Shown here in pieces: positions 1 through 6,738 of a stretch of 39,230 bases of DNA (position 1 is its first letter; every line of letters starts with the position of its first letter). A program made the position numbers and the translations under genes. The stretch comes from a virus. The notes beneath the pieces are model-generated. The model saw only the letters and a program-made list of their open reading frames with translations. It was not told where the DNA came from and ran no database searches. The stretch spans positions 1-39,230 of IMG/VR virus record IMGVR_UViG_3300035199_001168, one strand, 5' to 3'.

Positions 1-567
1 ATGTTGACGATGTTCATATTAATCGGCTTCATTGCAGCAATAATCTTTTCAGTCATGATGAACAAACTGAGAAGAAGAAAAGCCACATACAATCTCTTCA
101 AAGTTAGAGACAACTTCATTCTGCTTGTAGCAAAAAACAAACTACCTGAAGACAGTAAATTCTTTCAGTATTTCTACAAACGCATCAACATGTTCTTGGA
201 GCACGCCCCCAACATTGGACTAGATGACGCCCTTAAGTCTTTTTCTTTGTCGCAGAAAGCAGACAAAGCTGGCTTCAAGGCCTCGCTCGAGAAGGCGAGA
301 AGGGACACGGTGTCTATCCTCCGCGCCAAGGAGCTACAGGACCCAGAGGTTGCAGCAGCAGCACAATATTACTATGAGGCATCTAAGGAAATGGTGCTTG
401 CGCATAGCAGCCTTCTGAGAATTGCTTATTACGCGGCCAAAAGTGGTGTCCTAAAGAATACTTTCATTTCGATGCTGCCGAGTAATACACAGAAAGGATT
501 AGCCGTGGTAAAGCTTGCTGGCGAAGAAGCAGAATGCTTATCCCACCGAACAGGATATGCTCACTAA
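1..567 (+). CDS. Small membrane-anchored protein of unknown function (moron-like)
   Basis: The frame is open from the first base of the window, so the true start could be the ATG at 1, the ATG at 10, or a codon further left. Residues 4 to 20 form one strongly hydrophobic helix followed by a basic stretch (KLRRRK), which predicts an N-terminal inner-membrane anchor with the rest cytoplasmic. The remaining 160 residues look helical and contain no motif I know. The first 60 bases are about 35% GC, far below the neighbouring phage genes. This and its orientation opposite to the late operon suggest an independently acquired cargo gene. A strong terminator follows the stop directly. Function unknown. 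Confidence 0.7.
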   Translation: MLTMFILIGFIAAIIFSVMMNKLRRRKATYNLFKVRDNFILLVAKNKLPEDSKFFQYFYKRINMFLEHAPNIGLDDALKSFSLSQKADKAGFKASLEKARRDTVSILRAKELQDPEVAAAAQYYYEASKEMVLAHSSLLRIAYYAAKSGVLKNTFISMLPSNTQKGLAVVKLAGEEAECLSHRTGYAH

Positions 568-598
568 AATAAGCCCGCGATTGCGGGCTTATTCATTA
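568..598. terminator. Bidirectional intrinsic terminator
   Basis: The stem AATAAGCCCGC (568-578) pairs perfectly over 11 bp with 583-593 across a GATT loop. The A/T-rich ends give a short U tract in both directions. It starts at the base after the stop codon of the first gene. Confidence 0.85.
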
Positions 599-674
599 CA
601 GGCCAAAGAAAACGAATCGCTTCCAAGGGCGAATCTGACGGACCTATAACGGCTGAGAAACCAAAAAGTAAATG

Positions 675-705
675 AAGGCCCTAGACTCTCAGGGCCTTTA
701 ACCTT
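675..705. terminator. Second intrinsic terminator, probably bidirectional
   Basis: The stem AAGGCCCT (675-682) pairs with AGGGCCTT (691-698) across an 8-nt loop. On the plus strand it is followed by TTAACCTTTT. On the minus strand it lies about 30 bp after the methyltransferase stop and is followed by TTCATTTACTTTTT. It probably ends the leftward late transcript and backs up the terminator at 568. Confidence 0.65.
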
Positions 706-728
706 TTGGAGTACCGGGGTCGACCGGA

Positions 729-1532
729 TCAGATGCCATCAAGTAACCCTCCAAATGCCGAGGGCGACCAGTTCATGATTACCAGCTCCCCCGTTAATGC
801 AGCCTGTCCCTGCCGCTGATTCGTGTTGCTGTAGCGAATGTCCGTCCGCTCCAGGTGGAAGCCCTCGAACACCCGCAGAATATCTGGGTGATCATTGATG
901 CTGACCATCACCCTCCCCTTGCAGCGCCGCATGAAGTCGGCCATGCGCTCGTAGTTCTCGAAGGGGAAATCCACCCCATAGCCCTCGGTCTGCCAGTACG
1001 GCGGGTCCATGTAGAGGAAGGTGTGCGGCCGGTCATAGCGCTCCGCGCAATCCAGCCAGGGCAGGTTCTCAACGTAGACACCGGACAGCCGCTGCCACGC
1101 TGCCGAGAGGTTCTCCTCAATGCGCAGCAGGTTGATGGCCGGGCCGGTCGTGGCCGTGCCGAACGTCTGCCCCGACACCTTGCCACCAAAGGCATGGTGC
1201 TGCAGGTAGAAGAAGCGCGCAGCGCGCTGGATGTCGGTCAGGGTCTCGGGGCGGGTCATCTTCTGCCACTCGAAGATCTGGCGGCTGGATAGGGCCCATT
1301 TGAACTGGCGCACGAACTCCTCGAGGTGGTTCTGCACCACCCGGTAGAGGCACACCAGGTCGCCGTTGATGTCGTTCAACACCTCAGTGGGCGCTGGCAT
1401 CGGGCGAAGGAAGAAGAGCGCAGCGCCGCCGGCAAACACCTCGACGTAGCACTCATGGGGCGGGAACAGCGGGATAAGACGGTCGGCCAGGCGGCGCTTG
1501 CCGCCCATCCAGGGAACGATCGGATTGGTCAT
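729..1532 (-). CDS. D12-class N6-adenine DNA methyltransferase
   Basis: The 267-residue protein has the D12 (Dam-like) layout. WMGGKRRLA lies at the N terminus, the SAM-binding motif EVFAGGAA is near residues 31-38, and the catalytic DPPY is at 176-179. The family transfers a methyl group from S-adenosylmethionine to adenine N6, often at GATC, but the target cannot be read from the sequence. The ATG at 1532 is preferred over an in-frame TTG nine bases upstream because the AAAGG ribosome binding site lies only one base from that TTG. It is the last leftward gene, after lysis. Phage enzymes of this kind usually protect DNA from host restriction or adjust methylation-sensitive steps. Confidence 0.9.
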   Translation of the reverse strand: MTNPIVPWMGGKRRLADRLIPLFPPHECYVEVFAGGAALFFLRPMPAPTEVLNDINGDLVCLYRVVQNHLEEFVRQFKWALSSRQIFEWQKMTRPETLTDIQRAARFFYLQHHAFGGKVSGQTFGTATTGPAINLLRIEENLSAAWQRLSGVYVENLPWLDCAERYDRPHTFLYMDPPYWQTEGYGVDFPFENYERMADFMRRCKGRVMVSINDHPDILRVFEGFHLERTDIRYSNTNQRQGQAALTGELVIMNWSPSAFGGLLDGI

Positions 1533-1640
1533 TTTGTGCAAGCCTTTACTGTATGAATATCCAGTTGTTAGACTCGCCGCGCTTCGTGCACGAGGCGGGG
1601 AGCCTTGGCTGGGCTTGCAGGTACGGTCTGCGGGTTCAGT

Positions 1641-1674
1641 GGCTGGTTCGGGTGGTGGAACACCCGAACCAGCC
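1641..1674. repeat. Perfect 14-bp inverted repeat (hairpin)
   Basis: GGCTGGTTCGGGTG (1641-1654) pairs without mismatch with 1661-1674 across the 6-nt loop GTGGAA. There is no U tract on either side, so it is not a standard intrinsic terminator. It lies in the 184-bp gap between two divergent genes (1532 minus and 1717 plus), 42 bp before the plus-strand start. Confidence 0.75.
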
Positions 1675-1716
1675 GCTTCTCATGTGTGAGCTGTGTTGAA
1701 AATTCAGGAGGCAGCC

Positions 1717-1977
1717 ATGCGCCGATACGTCAGCCTCAAGTCCCTCATCCTGGTGAAGAGCCCCGAGCATGATTGGGTGCTGACCCCATCCACGGCTGAA
1801 GATCTCGCCGACTTCGGGCTCCGGCTATTGGTTGCCGAGTTGGGCACCGAGGGCGCCCGGCTGTACCTACGCAAGAAGTTCGCGGAGTACCGCCCGGATT
1901 ATCGAGGCGTCAGCCGAGACGACCGACCGCCGGAGAAAGACAAGCAGAAGGCGGACGGCAGGTATGCCCCCTACTGA
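1717..1977 (+). CDS. Small basic protein of unknown function
   Basis: An 86-residue protein. The ATG at 1717 is chosen over an upstream in-frame GTG because GGAGG sits 5 bases before it. The N-terminal half (residues 1 to 50) looks like a compact alpha/beta fold, and the C terminus is highly charged and probably disordered (DDRPPEKDKQK). I see no known motif. It is transcribed against the late operon and its last 7 bases overlap the end of the DUF1353 gene. A single-gene unit behind a long hairpin is typical of phage cargo genes, but the function is unknown. Confidence 0.6.
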   Translation: MRRYVSLKSLILVKSPEHDWVLTPSTAEDLADFGLRLLVAELGTEGARLYLRKKFAEYRPDYRGVSRDDRPPEKDKQKADGRYAPY

Positions 1978-2432
1978 ACCCACCGAGCCTCCAGCGACCG
2001 CTTCAGCGCCGTGGTGCTGGGCTTGGTGATCCGCGCCGCATTGCGGTACAGGTCAACCGCCCCTTGCACAGCAGCCAGTTCCTCCGGCGTGGCACCCAGC
2101 GCCTGCATGGCCACATAGAGCAATCCATCACAGCGTGCACGGGTGATTGCCGCCGGCTGGCCGTCCACCGTCAGCGACAGGTATTCGCACAGCTGGTCGT
2201 GGGTAGCGTAGGCCTGGCCCAGCTTGCCCAACGGCGGCAGCAGCGGGTGGGCCAGCCGAGGGATGGAGCCGCCATCGGTCAAGGTACCGGCCTGGACATC
2301 GACCCACTGCCGGTCACTGAGCATCAGGCGGAACCCCGTCAGTATCCGGTAGTAGTCGCCGCCCAGCGCCTTGCTGGCGGCCGGGTCGTAGCGCAGATCG
2401 AGTGGGCGCGTGAAGTACGGGAAGGCCGTCAT
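1971..2432 (-). CDS. DUF1353 phage protein
   Basis: A 153-residue protein with the DUF1353 signature: a conserved DGGSIPR block followed by a hydrophobic stretch and a histidine-aspartate pair (YATHDQLCEY). The biochemical role of the family is not established. In phages it is commonly found beside lysis or tail-fibre genes, as here. The ATG at 2432 overlaps the endolysin stop by 4 bases, which argues for coupled translation. This start is preferred over one 12 codons upstream, which would extend into the endolysin gene. Confidence 0.8.
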   Translation of the reverse strand: MTAFPYFTRPLDLRYDPAASKALGGDYYRILTGFRLMLSDRQWVDVQAGTLTDGGSIPRLAHPLLPPLGKLGQAYATHDQLCEYLSLTVDGQPAAITRARCDGLLYVAMQALGATPEELAAVQGAVDLYRNAARITKPSTTALKRSLEARWVQ

Positions 2433-2992
2433 GCTGGCACCCCCAACACATGGCGCGCCCGCGACCATATTTCACGGCGCTCGGCCAGGCCATTGGTGCC
2501 ACCGTTAATGATCCGGGTGATACGGGTGAACTCGTTGGCGTCGGCCAAGGTGTTCAGTTCCTTGCAGAACCAGAACCAGCCTGCGGAATGCACCGCCCAA
2601 TCCGGCTCCTCCAGCAGCTGCGGCTCCCTCAACAGCCGGTCATCTTGAAAGAGCGCAAGGCTGCAATTCAGGTAGTTATAGCGGCCCGTCACCTGGATCA
2701 GCCCCCGGCCGCGATAGAACTGACCGTCCCCGTCCGCTTCAGGCGAGTTGCCCAGCCGCTCGGCCAATGGGCCGGTGTCGTACTTGGCCAGGTACTTGGT
2801 GCCGCCCAGCTCACGCACGTACTGCAGGTGTCCTGACTCGTGGCCGACCTGAGCGAGGAATGCCGCCATCCGCTTGGGCGTGTTGATCACCCAGCGCCGG
2901 GCCGCGCCATTGATCGCAGGCGTGAATAGCACCGCCCGCTTGCTGCCCGCGTTCGGCAGGATCTGCAGCAATTGCTCCTTGGTGATTTCCAT
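2429..2992 (-). CDS. Endolysin, glycoside hydrolase family 19 type
   Basis: A 187-residue protein with the GH19 chitinase/muramidase-like fold used by many phage endolysins to cut peptidoglycan at the end of infection. HESGHL (51-56) carries the probable general acid Glu52, and YRGRGLIQVTGR (93-104) is the conserved substrate-cleft block. A conserved NGGTNG is near residue 165. There is no signal peptide or membrane anchor, so export through a holin is expected. GGAGG lies 4 bases before the ATG. The likely holin gene is about 25 kb upstream in the same operon rather than beside it. Confidence 0.9.
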   Translation of the reverse strand: MEITKEQLLQILPNAGSKRAVLFTPAINGAARRWVINTPKRMAAFLAQVGHESGHLQYVRELGGTKYLAKYDTGPLAERLGNSPEADGDGQFYRGRGLIQVTGRYNYLNCSLALFQDDRLLREPQLLEEPDWAVHSAGWFWFCKELNTLADANEFTRITRIINGGTNGLAERREIWSRARHVLGVPA

Positions 2993-3006
2993 GGTCCCTC
3001 CAGAAA

Positions 3007-3031
3007 TGAAAAACCCCGCCGAAGCGGGGTT
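3007..3031 (-). terminator. Intrinsic terminator upstream of endolysin
   Basis: On the minus strand AACCCCGC-TTCG-GCGGGGTT is followed by a T-rich tract. It is an 8-bp GC-rich stem with a very stable UUCG loop. It lies inside the late operon, between the 117-residue protein and the endolysin, and ends about 15 bp before the endolysin start. Confidence 0.85.
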
Positions 3032-3046
3032 GATGGGGTGTGCTGG

Positions 3047-3400
3047 TTACTCGGCCGGAGGCGCGGTCGGCGCCGACAGGGCCTGGTCCCGCTTGGTCGC
3101 GACATGCAAGTAAGCGCTGGCCATAGCCACGTAGAGTTCCTGGTACGTCATGCTGCCGATCACGGCGCCGGTTTCCGGGTGTATCAGGTCGAATGCCTCG
3201 CCGGCATTTCCCGCATTGAACGGCTCGATCAGGTTGCCCAGGGGGATCTGGCTCTCTTCCCCGTCCTTGAGGGTGACCTCCTCCTCGGCGAAGGTCACCG
3301 ATGGGCTGCTGCCAAGGATCGGCCGCGGGTTGTTGATGCCGATGAACTTGCAGCGCACCCACTTGGTGTACTGCCCTGTCTGCTGGTTGTAATCCGGCAT
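3047..3400 (-). CDS. Small fibre-associated protein, function unknown
   Basis: A 117-residue acidic soluble protein directly downstream of the tail fibre gene (3-bp gap). It has a beta-rich N-terminal half (PSVTFAEEEVTLKDGE), then a helix, and a proline/alanine-rich C terminus. The position is where fibre assembly chaperones or trimerisation partners are often found, but no diagnostic motif is visible. A terminator hairpin follows. Role inferred only from location. Confidence 0.7.
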   Translation of the reverse strand: MPDYNQQTGQYTKWVRCKFIGINNPRPILGSSPSVTFAEEEVTLKDGEESQIPLGNLIEPFNAGNAGEAFDLIHPETGAVIGSMTYQELYVAMASAYLHVATKRDQALSAPTAPPAE

Positions 3401-3403
3401 GGG

Positions 3404-5077
3404 TTATTCCTTGATGGTCACAGTGATGGTGATCGCCTTCGACAGGACGTTGGCCGAGTTGCTGGCGAGGTTGGTGACGATGATGTTGCTGGCGTCCGCA
3501 CGGCAGCTGAAGGCATACCCCGCCTCCGCGCAGTTCATCGGCACCGTAAGGCTGCCGGTATCCACGACCGCGTTGATCTTGACGATCTTCCCGCGCGTAA
3601 CGCCGTGAGGGACGTTGACGGAACCACCCTGCGTGCTGGCAGTAGTACCGGTCAGCTCCCGCTCTTGGCGCGCCGTGGCGTTCGCCCCGAGCTGCACGTA
3701 GTCGTTGAACACCTGCTTGGCGGTCCAGGTCTGGACACTGCCGAGGAAGGCGTACTCACTCCACGGACCATAGGTGCCGCTGGCCTGGCGCCGGAGAAAC
3801 TTGCGATTGAGCGTGACCGGCACGTACTCCTGAAAGGCAAAGCCGGCCGAGGCGTTGTCGAAGTGATAGCCGTAGCCGTTGATGTTCAGCGGCAGGATGC
3901 CGAGGCCACCCGCCGTGAAGTTGCAGAACTGCGTCGGGCGGTCGTTGTCGTTCATGGCGCTTTCGGCCACTGGAATGGCCACGCCTCCCAGCCCCCAGGC
4001 GCCCTGGATCAGCAGCGCCAAGGCCGTGGGATCTGAGGTGCTGCTCTGCTTGGGGGTATTGCCCGCGTGCCAGATTTCATAGGCATTGTTGCCCATGGAC
4101 CAGCCACCCACCTTCAGCTTGTTGTCCGTGTCCAGGCCGAAGTACGCGGCATAGATACCGCTGCGGTGCAGGGCGATAAAGGCACCATTGGTGCCGTTGC
4201 CAAACGCCTGCAGTGTTGCCTTGGAGCCCGTAGCGTCACCGATCACCCCGGTGGACGGCGCGAACAGGGTGTTAGTCAGGGTGTCGCCGCCCTTGTTCAG
4301 CGGCGTGTATCCAAGCGCGTTCTGTTTGCTCGCCGGGTCGAAGTTACCCGAGTGCCAGATGGCCGATCCCGCGCTGCTCGCGCAGGTCTTCAGATCGATG
4401 TAGACCCCTCGCGCGCTGTCCCCGGCCTCATAGATCCTGAACTGATCGACAGAGGTATCCAGAGCCACCCGGCGGTTGGTCGGGGAAATCGTGGCGTTGC
4501 CCCCCACCTCGAAGAATAACCGCCCGCCGCCGTTGCCCGAGGGTTGGGTGGCGTTGACGATGAAGTCGAAGACCACCCGCCCCAGGTTCAGGTAGCCGCT
4601 GGCATCCCGCTGCGGCACCGTGAGCGCCCCCGTGGATTGTGAGGCATTCAGCACGGCCACACTGCCCAGACCCAACGTCGTGCGCATAGCCGGTGCATCG
4701 GCGTCATCCAGCAGGGCGCGGGCCTGTACGCTGAAGTCGGCCAGAGCCAGCGCTCCCGCCCCCGTGAAGTACGCCAGCTTATTTGCGGCTCCACCCAGGT
4801 TGGCGAAGGCCGTCAGGTTGATATTCACCGCCTGCTTGCCATCCAGGGCGGTCTGAGTCGCGGTGCTTATCGGCTTGTTGGCGTCGGACGTATTGTCGAC
4901 GTTGTTGATGCCGAGGCTGGACCGGCTCGGCAGGTTCAGCGGGTAGCTGACTATGGTCCCCGTCGAGTTGGTCGCGTACTGGTCGAAACCATTGCCCACC
5001 CGCACCAGGTAGATCGCGTTGGGTTCCAGCACTGCGGGCAAGCTGGCCACCATCTTGTACAGCTTGAGTTCCGCCAT
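3404..5077 (-). CDS. Tail fibre protein
   Basis: A 557-residue fibre. Residues 1 to about 45 (MAELKLYKMVASLP...) are homologous to the N terminus of the neighbouring protein at 5082-5648 and probably attach to the tail tip. Residues 50 to 85 contain the classic fibre repeat NVDNTSDANKPISTATQTAL. The middle has two IWHSGN/IWHAGN blocks typical of fibre shafts. The C-terminal part contains a pyocin-knob-like segment (KFLRRQASGTYGPWSEY) followed by a beta-rich tip. It should recognise the host surface receptor. Confidence 0.88.
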   Translation of the reverse strand: MAELKLYKMVASLPAVLEPNAIYLVRVGNGFDQYATNSTGTIVSYPLNLPSRSSLGINNVDNTSDANKPISTATQTALDGKQAVNINLTAFANLGGAANKLAYFTGAGALALADFSVQARALLDDADAPAMRTTLGLGSVAVLNASQSTGALTVPQRDASGYLNLGRVVFDFIVNATQPSGNGGGRLFFEVGGNATISPTNRRVALDTSVDQFRIYEAGDSARGVYIDLKTCASSAGSAIWHSGNFDPASKQNALGYTPLNKGGDTLTNTLFAPSTGVIGDATGSKATLQAFGNGTNGAFIALHRSGIYAAYFGLDTDNKLKVGGWSMGNNAYEIWHAGNTPKQSSTSDPTALALLIQGAWGLGGVAIPVAESAMNDNDRPTQFCNFTAGGLGILPLNINGYGYHFDNASAGFAFQEYVPVTLNRKFLRRQASGTYGPWSEYAFLGSVQTWTAKQVFNDYVQLGANATARQERELTGTTASTQGGSVNVPHGVTRGKIVKINAVVDTGSLTVPMNCAEAGYAFSCRADASNIIVTNLASNSANVLSKAITITVTIKE

Positions 5078-5081
5078 AGGG

Positions 5082-5648
5082 TCACCAGTTCACACCGCCC
5101 CATTCCATCGGGATCGGGGCGCCGTTGTAGCGAGGAAGGCCACCGGATTCGGTGAACTTGTCCAGGGTCGACTTGTTGGCGTGGCTGTGGGCCATGCCGA
5201 CGGCACTGTCGATCTGGGCCGGCGTGCTGGTGGGTTTCCCCTGCAGCGCGTCCCAGGTCAGGGTCACGTCCATGGACTCGTACTCGGCCACCTTCAGCCA
5301 GCTGGTAGTGGCCGGGTTCCAGGCGTACATCGCGGCGCCGGTCGTCACGGTCGGGTCACCCGAAGCGTTCTGCACCAGGACGAACACCGCCTGTTCCAGC
5401 GAGGGCTCCAGGGCATCCCGTGCGGCGATGTCGGCGGCGAACAGCACCGGAGCGCCGCTGCTGGGCAGGCTGTTCAATGCATCCGCGATCAGGGCGTTGA
5501 TCATGGCGCTGTTGCCCAGCGAGCGCGGCTCGGCGGCCCCCGTGGTCACGTAGGACTCGCAGAACGTCGCGTTCTGGACGAAGTAGATGCTGTCCGCCTC
5601 CAGGGTCGAAGGCAGCGAGGTGACTTTGAAGAACTTCAGTTGGGCCAT
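5082..5648 (-). CDS. Tail tip/fibre adaptor protein, paralogous N terminus
   Basis: A 188-residue protein. Its first 25 residues (MAQLKFFKVTSLPSTLEADS) match those of the fibre gene immediately downstream, so the two share an anchoring module. The middle resembles a carbohydrate- or fibre-binding beta domain (AMYAWNPATTSWLKVAEYE), and the C-terminal segment has a fibre-like linker (AQIDSAVGMAHSHANKSTLDKF). It probably forms part of the distal tail with the main fibre. There is no catalytic motif. Confidence 0.75.
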   Translation of the reverse strand: MAQLKFFKVTSLPSTLEADSIYFVQNATFCESYVTTGAAEPRSLGNSAMINALIADALNSLPSSGAPVLFAADIAARDALEPSLEQAVFVLVQNASGDPTVTTGAAMYAWNPATTSWLKVAEYESMDVTLTWDALQGKPTSTPAQIDSAVGMAHSHANKSTLDKFTESGGLPRYNGAPIPMEWGGVNW

Positions 5649-5672
5649 GGGGCCTCCTTCAAGGACTGCGGG

Positions 5673-5870
5673 TTACCACTCATTGGCCTGCCATTCGGCG
5701 CCGCCGGCACCCGGGCGACCGGGCGGCCCCTGGATGCCGACAGTGACCAGCACAGTGACGGGTTGCTCATGGGTCAGCAGGTGCTGTCCGCCGCCCTCGA
5801 CCAGCACGGGCGGCGTGGCGACCTCGATCACCACGGCGCGGACATCAGGCGGCTGGACGATCTCGCTCAT
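5673..5870 (-). CDS. Small tail protein with short collagen-like tail
   Basis: A 65-residue protein. The N-terminal part is valine-rich and predicted beta. Near the C terminus is a short collagen-like Gly-X-Y run (GIQGPPGRPGAGG), of a kind that promotes trimerisation in phage fibre proteins. The start codon overlaps the preceding stop by 4 bases, implying coupling. Probably a structural linker of the tail tip; exact function unknown. Confidence 0.7.
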   Translation of the reverse strand: MSEIVQPPDVRAVVIEVATPPVLVEGGGQHLLTHEQPVTVLVTVGIQGPPGRPGAGGAEWQANEW

Positions 5871-6448
5871 ACGGTCACCTGCGGCGAGAGGACGACCTCC
5901 CCTTCGGCCCAGCGCTGGACGGTGCCATCGGCAAAGGTCACCTCCAGGTCGTAAACCGCCGCCTGGAAGTCCAGGGCGGCGGTCTGCTCGGCACTGATTT
6001 CGCGATGCAGCGCGCCGGCCGGTTCCAAGGTCAGGCCGGAACCGCTGCTCAGTTCCAGCAGCAGCCGGCCTCCGGGCTTGTCGCGGATCTGCATACGCGC
6101 CGAACAGCCGGTCAGGTCGACCGGGGGTTGGTAGACCAGCTCACCGCCGGCAGGCGACTTACCCGCTGCCGACAGTGCGTTGATCTCCAGGGTGTCGGCA
6201 TCGACACGAATGGCGGGCCAGGGCGGCACCCGCACCGGTTCCCGGTTGATGTCGAGCAGGCCGCGAACCTCACGCACCCAGACCGGCCAGTCCGTGGCGA
6301 GGCCGTGGTCAGCCACCGTCAGGCGCACCGGGCCGGTGGCGCTGATCGCCTGGATGGGCTTGTAGACAAACAGGCCCTGACACAGGCGCAAGGTGTCGCG
6401 GAACGTCGCGCCCTGAATGAGGCGCAGGGTGATAGGCGCAGGCTGCAT
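5867..6448 (-). CDS. Tail tip/baseplate protein
   Basis: A 193-residue protein that starts MQPAPITLRLIQGATF, a pattern common in baseplate-type proteins of siphophages. It then alternates beta segments. The C-terminal half (CSARMQIRDKPGG ... YDLEVTFADGTVQRWAEGEV) reads as an immunoglobulin-like beta-sandwich, similar in layout to BppU N-terminal domains. It is co-oriented and translationally coupled with the collagen-like protein. A structural role at the distal tail is inferred. Confidence 0.65.
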   Translation of the reverse strand: MQPAPITLRLIQGATFRDTLRLCQGLFVYKPIQAISATGPVRLTVADHGLATDWPVWVREVRGLLDINREPVRVPPWPAIRVDADTLEINALSAAGKSPAGGELVYQPPVDLTGCSARMQIRDKPGGRLLLELSSGSGLTLEPAGALHREISAEQTAALDFQAAVYDLEVTFADGTVQRWAEGEVVLSPQVTV

Positions 6449-6501
6449 GGCTGCGGCTCCTTGGATCAGTGAGAAGGAAGCGGTGAAGGCGAGCCGGCGG
6501 C

Positions 6502-6738
6502 TCAGACTTCAATGTCGTACTGCGGCAGGTCAGGTGCAGGACCAGTGATCTGGCCGTCCTCGATGAAGGCCTTGTGGCCCACCGCCACATCCACCCCGCG
6601 CGCGGTGATCTGCACCCCGTTGCGCAAGGCGATCACACTGGTGCCGCTGGCGGTGCTGATACTGACCACCGACCCGACGGTGCGCGCACCGCCGGGCAGC
6701 AGGCTGATGAAGCGTTTCCAGGGATTGACCGAGGCCAT
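6502..6738 (-). CDS. Small conserved tail-region protein, function unknown
   Basis: A 78-residue beta-rich protein (GSVVSISTASGTSVIALRNG) whose ATG overlaps the hub stop by one base (TGATG). The compact all-beta pattern with glycine turns suggests a small OB-like or barrel fold that could plug or cap the tail hub. No known motif. Confidence 0.65.
   Translation of the reverse strand: MASVNPWKRFISLLPGGARTVGSVVSISTASGTSVIALRNGVQITARGVDVAVGHKAFIEDGQITGPAPDLPQYDIEV

Noticed and set aside
699-728. tRNA 3' end or attachment site suggested by a GGGGTCGACCGG stretch.
   Set aside because: No cloverleaf can be drawn and no second copy is present in the window.
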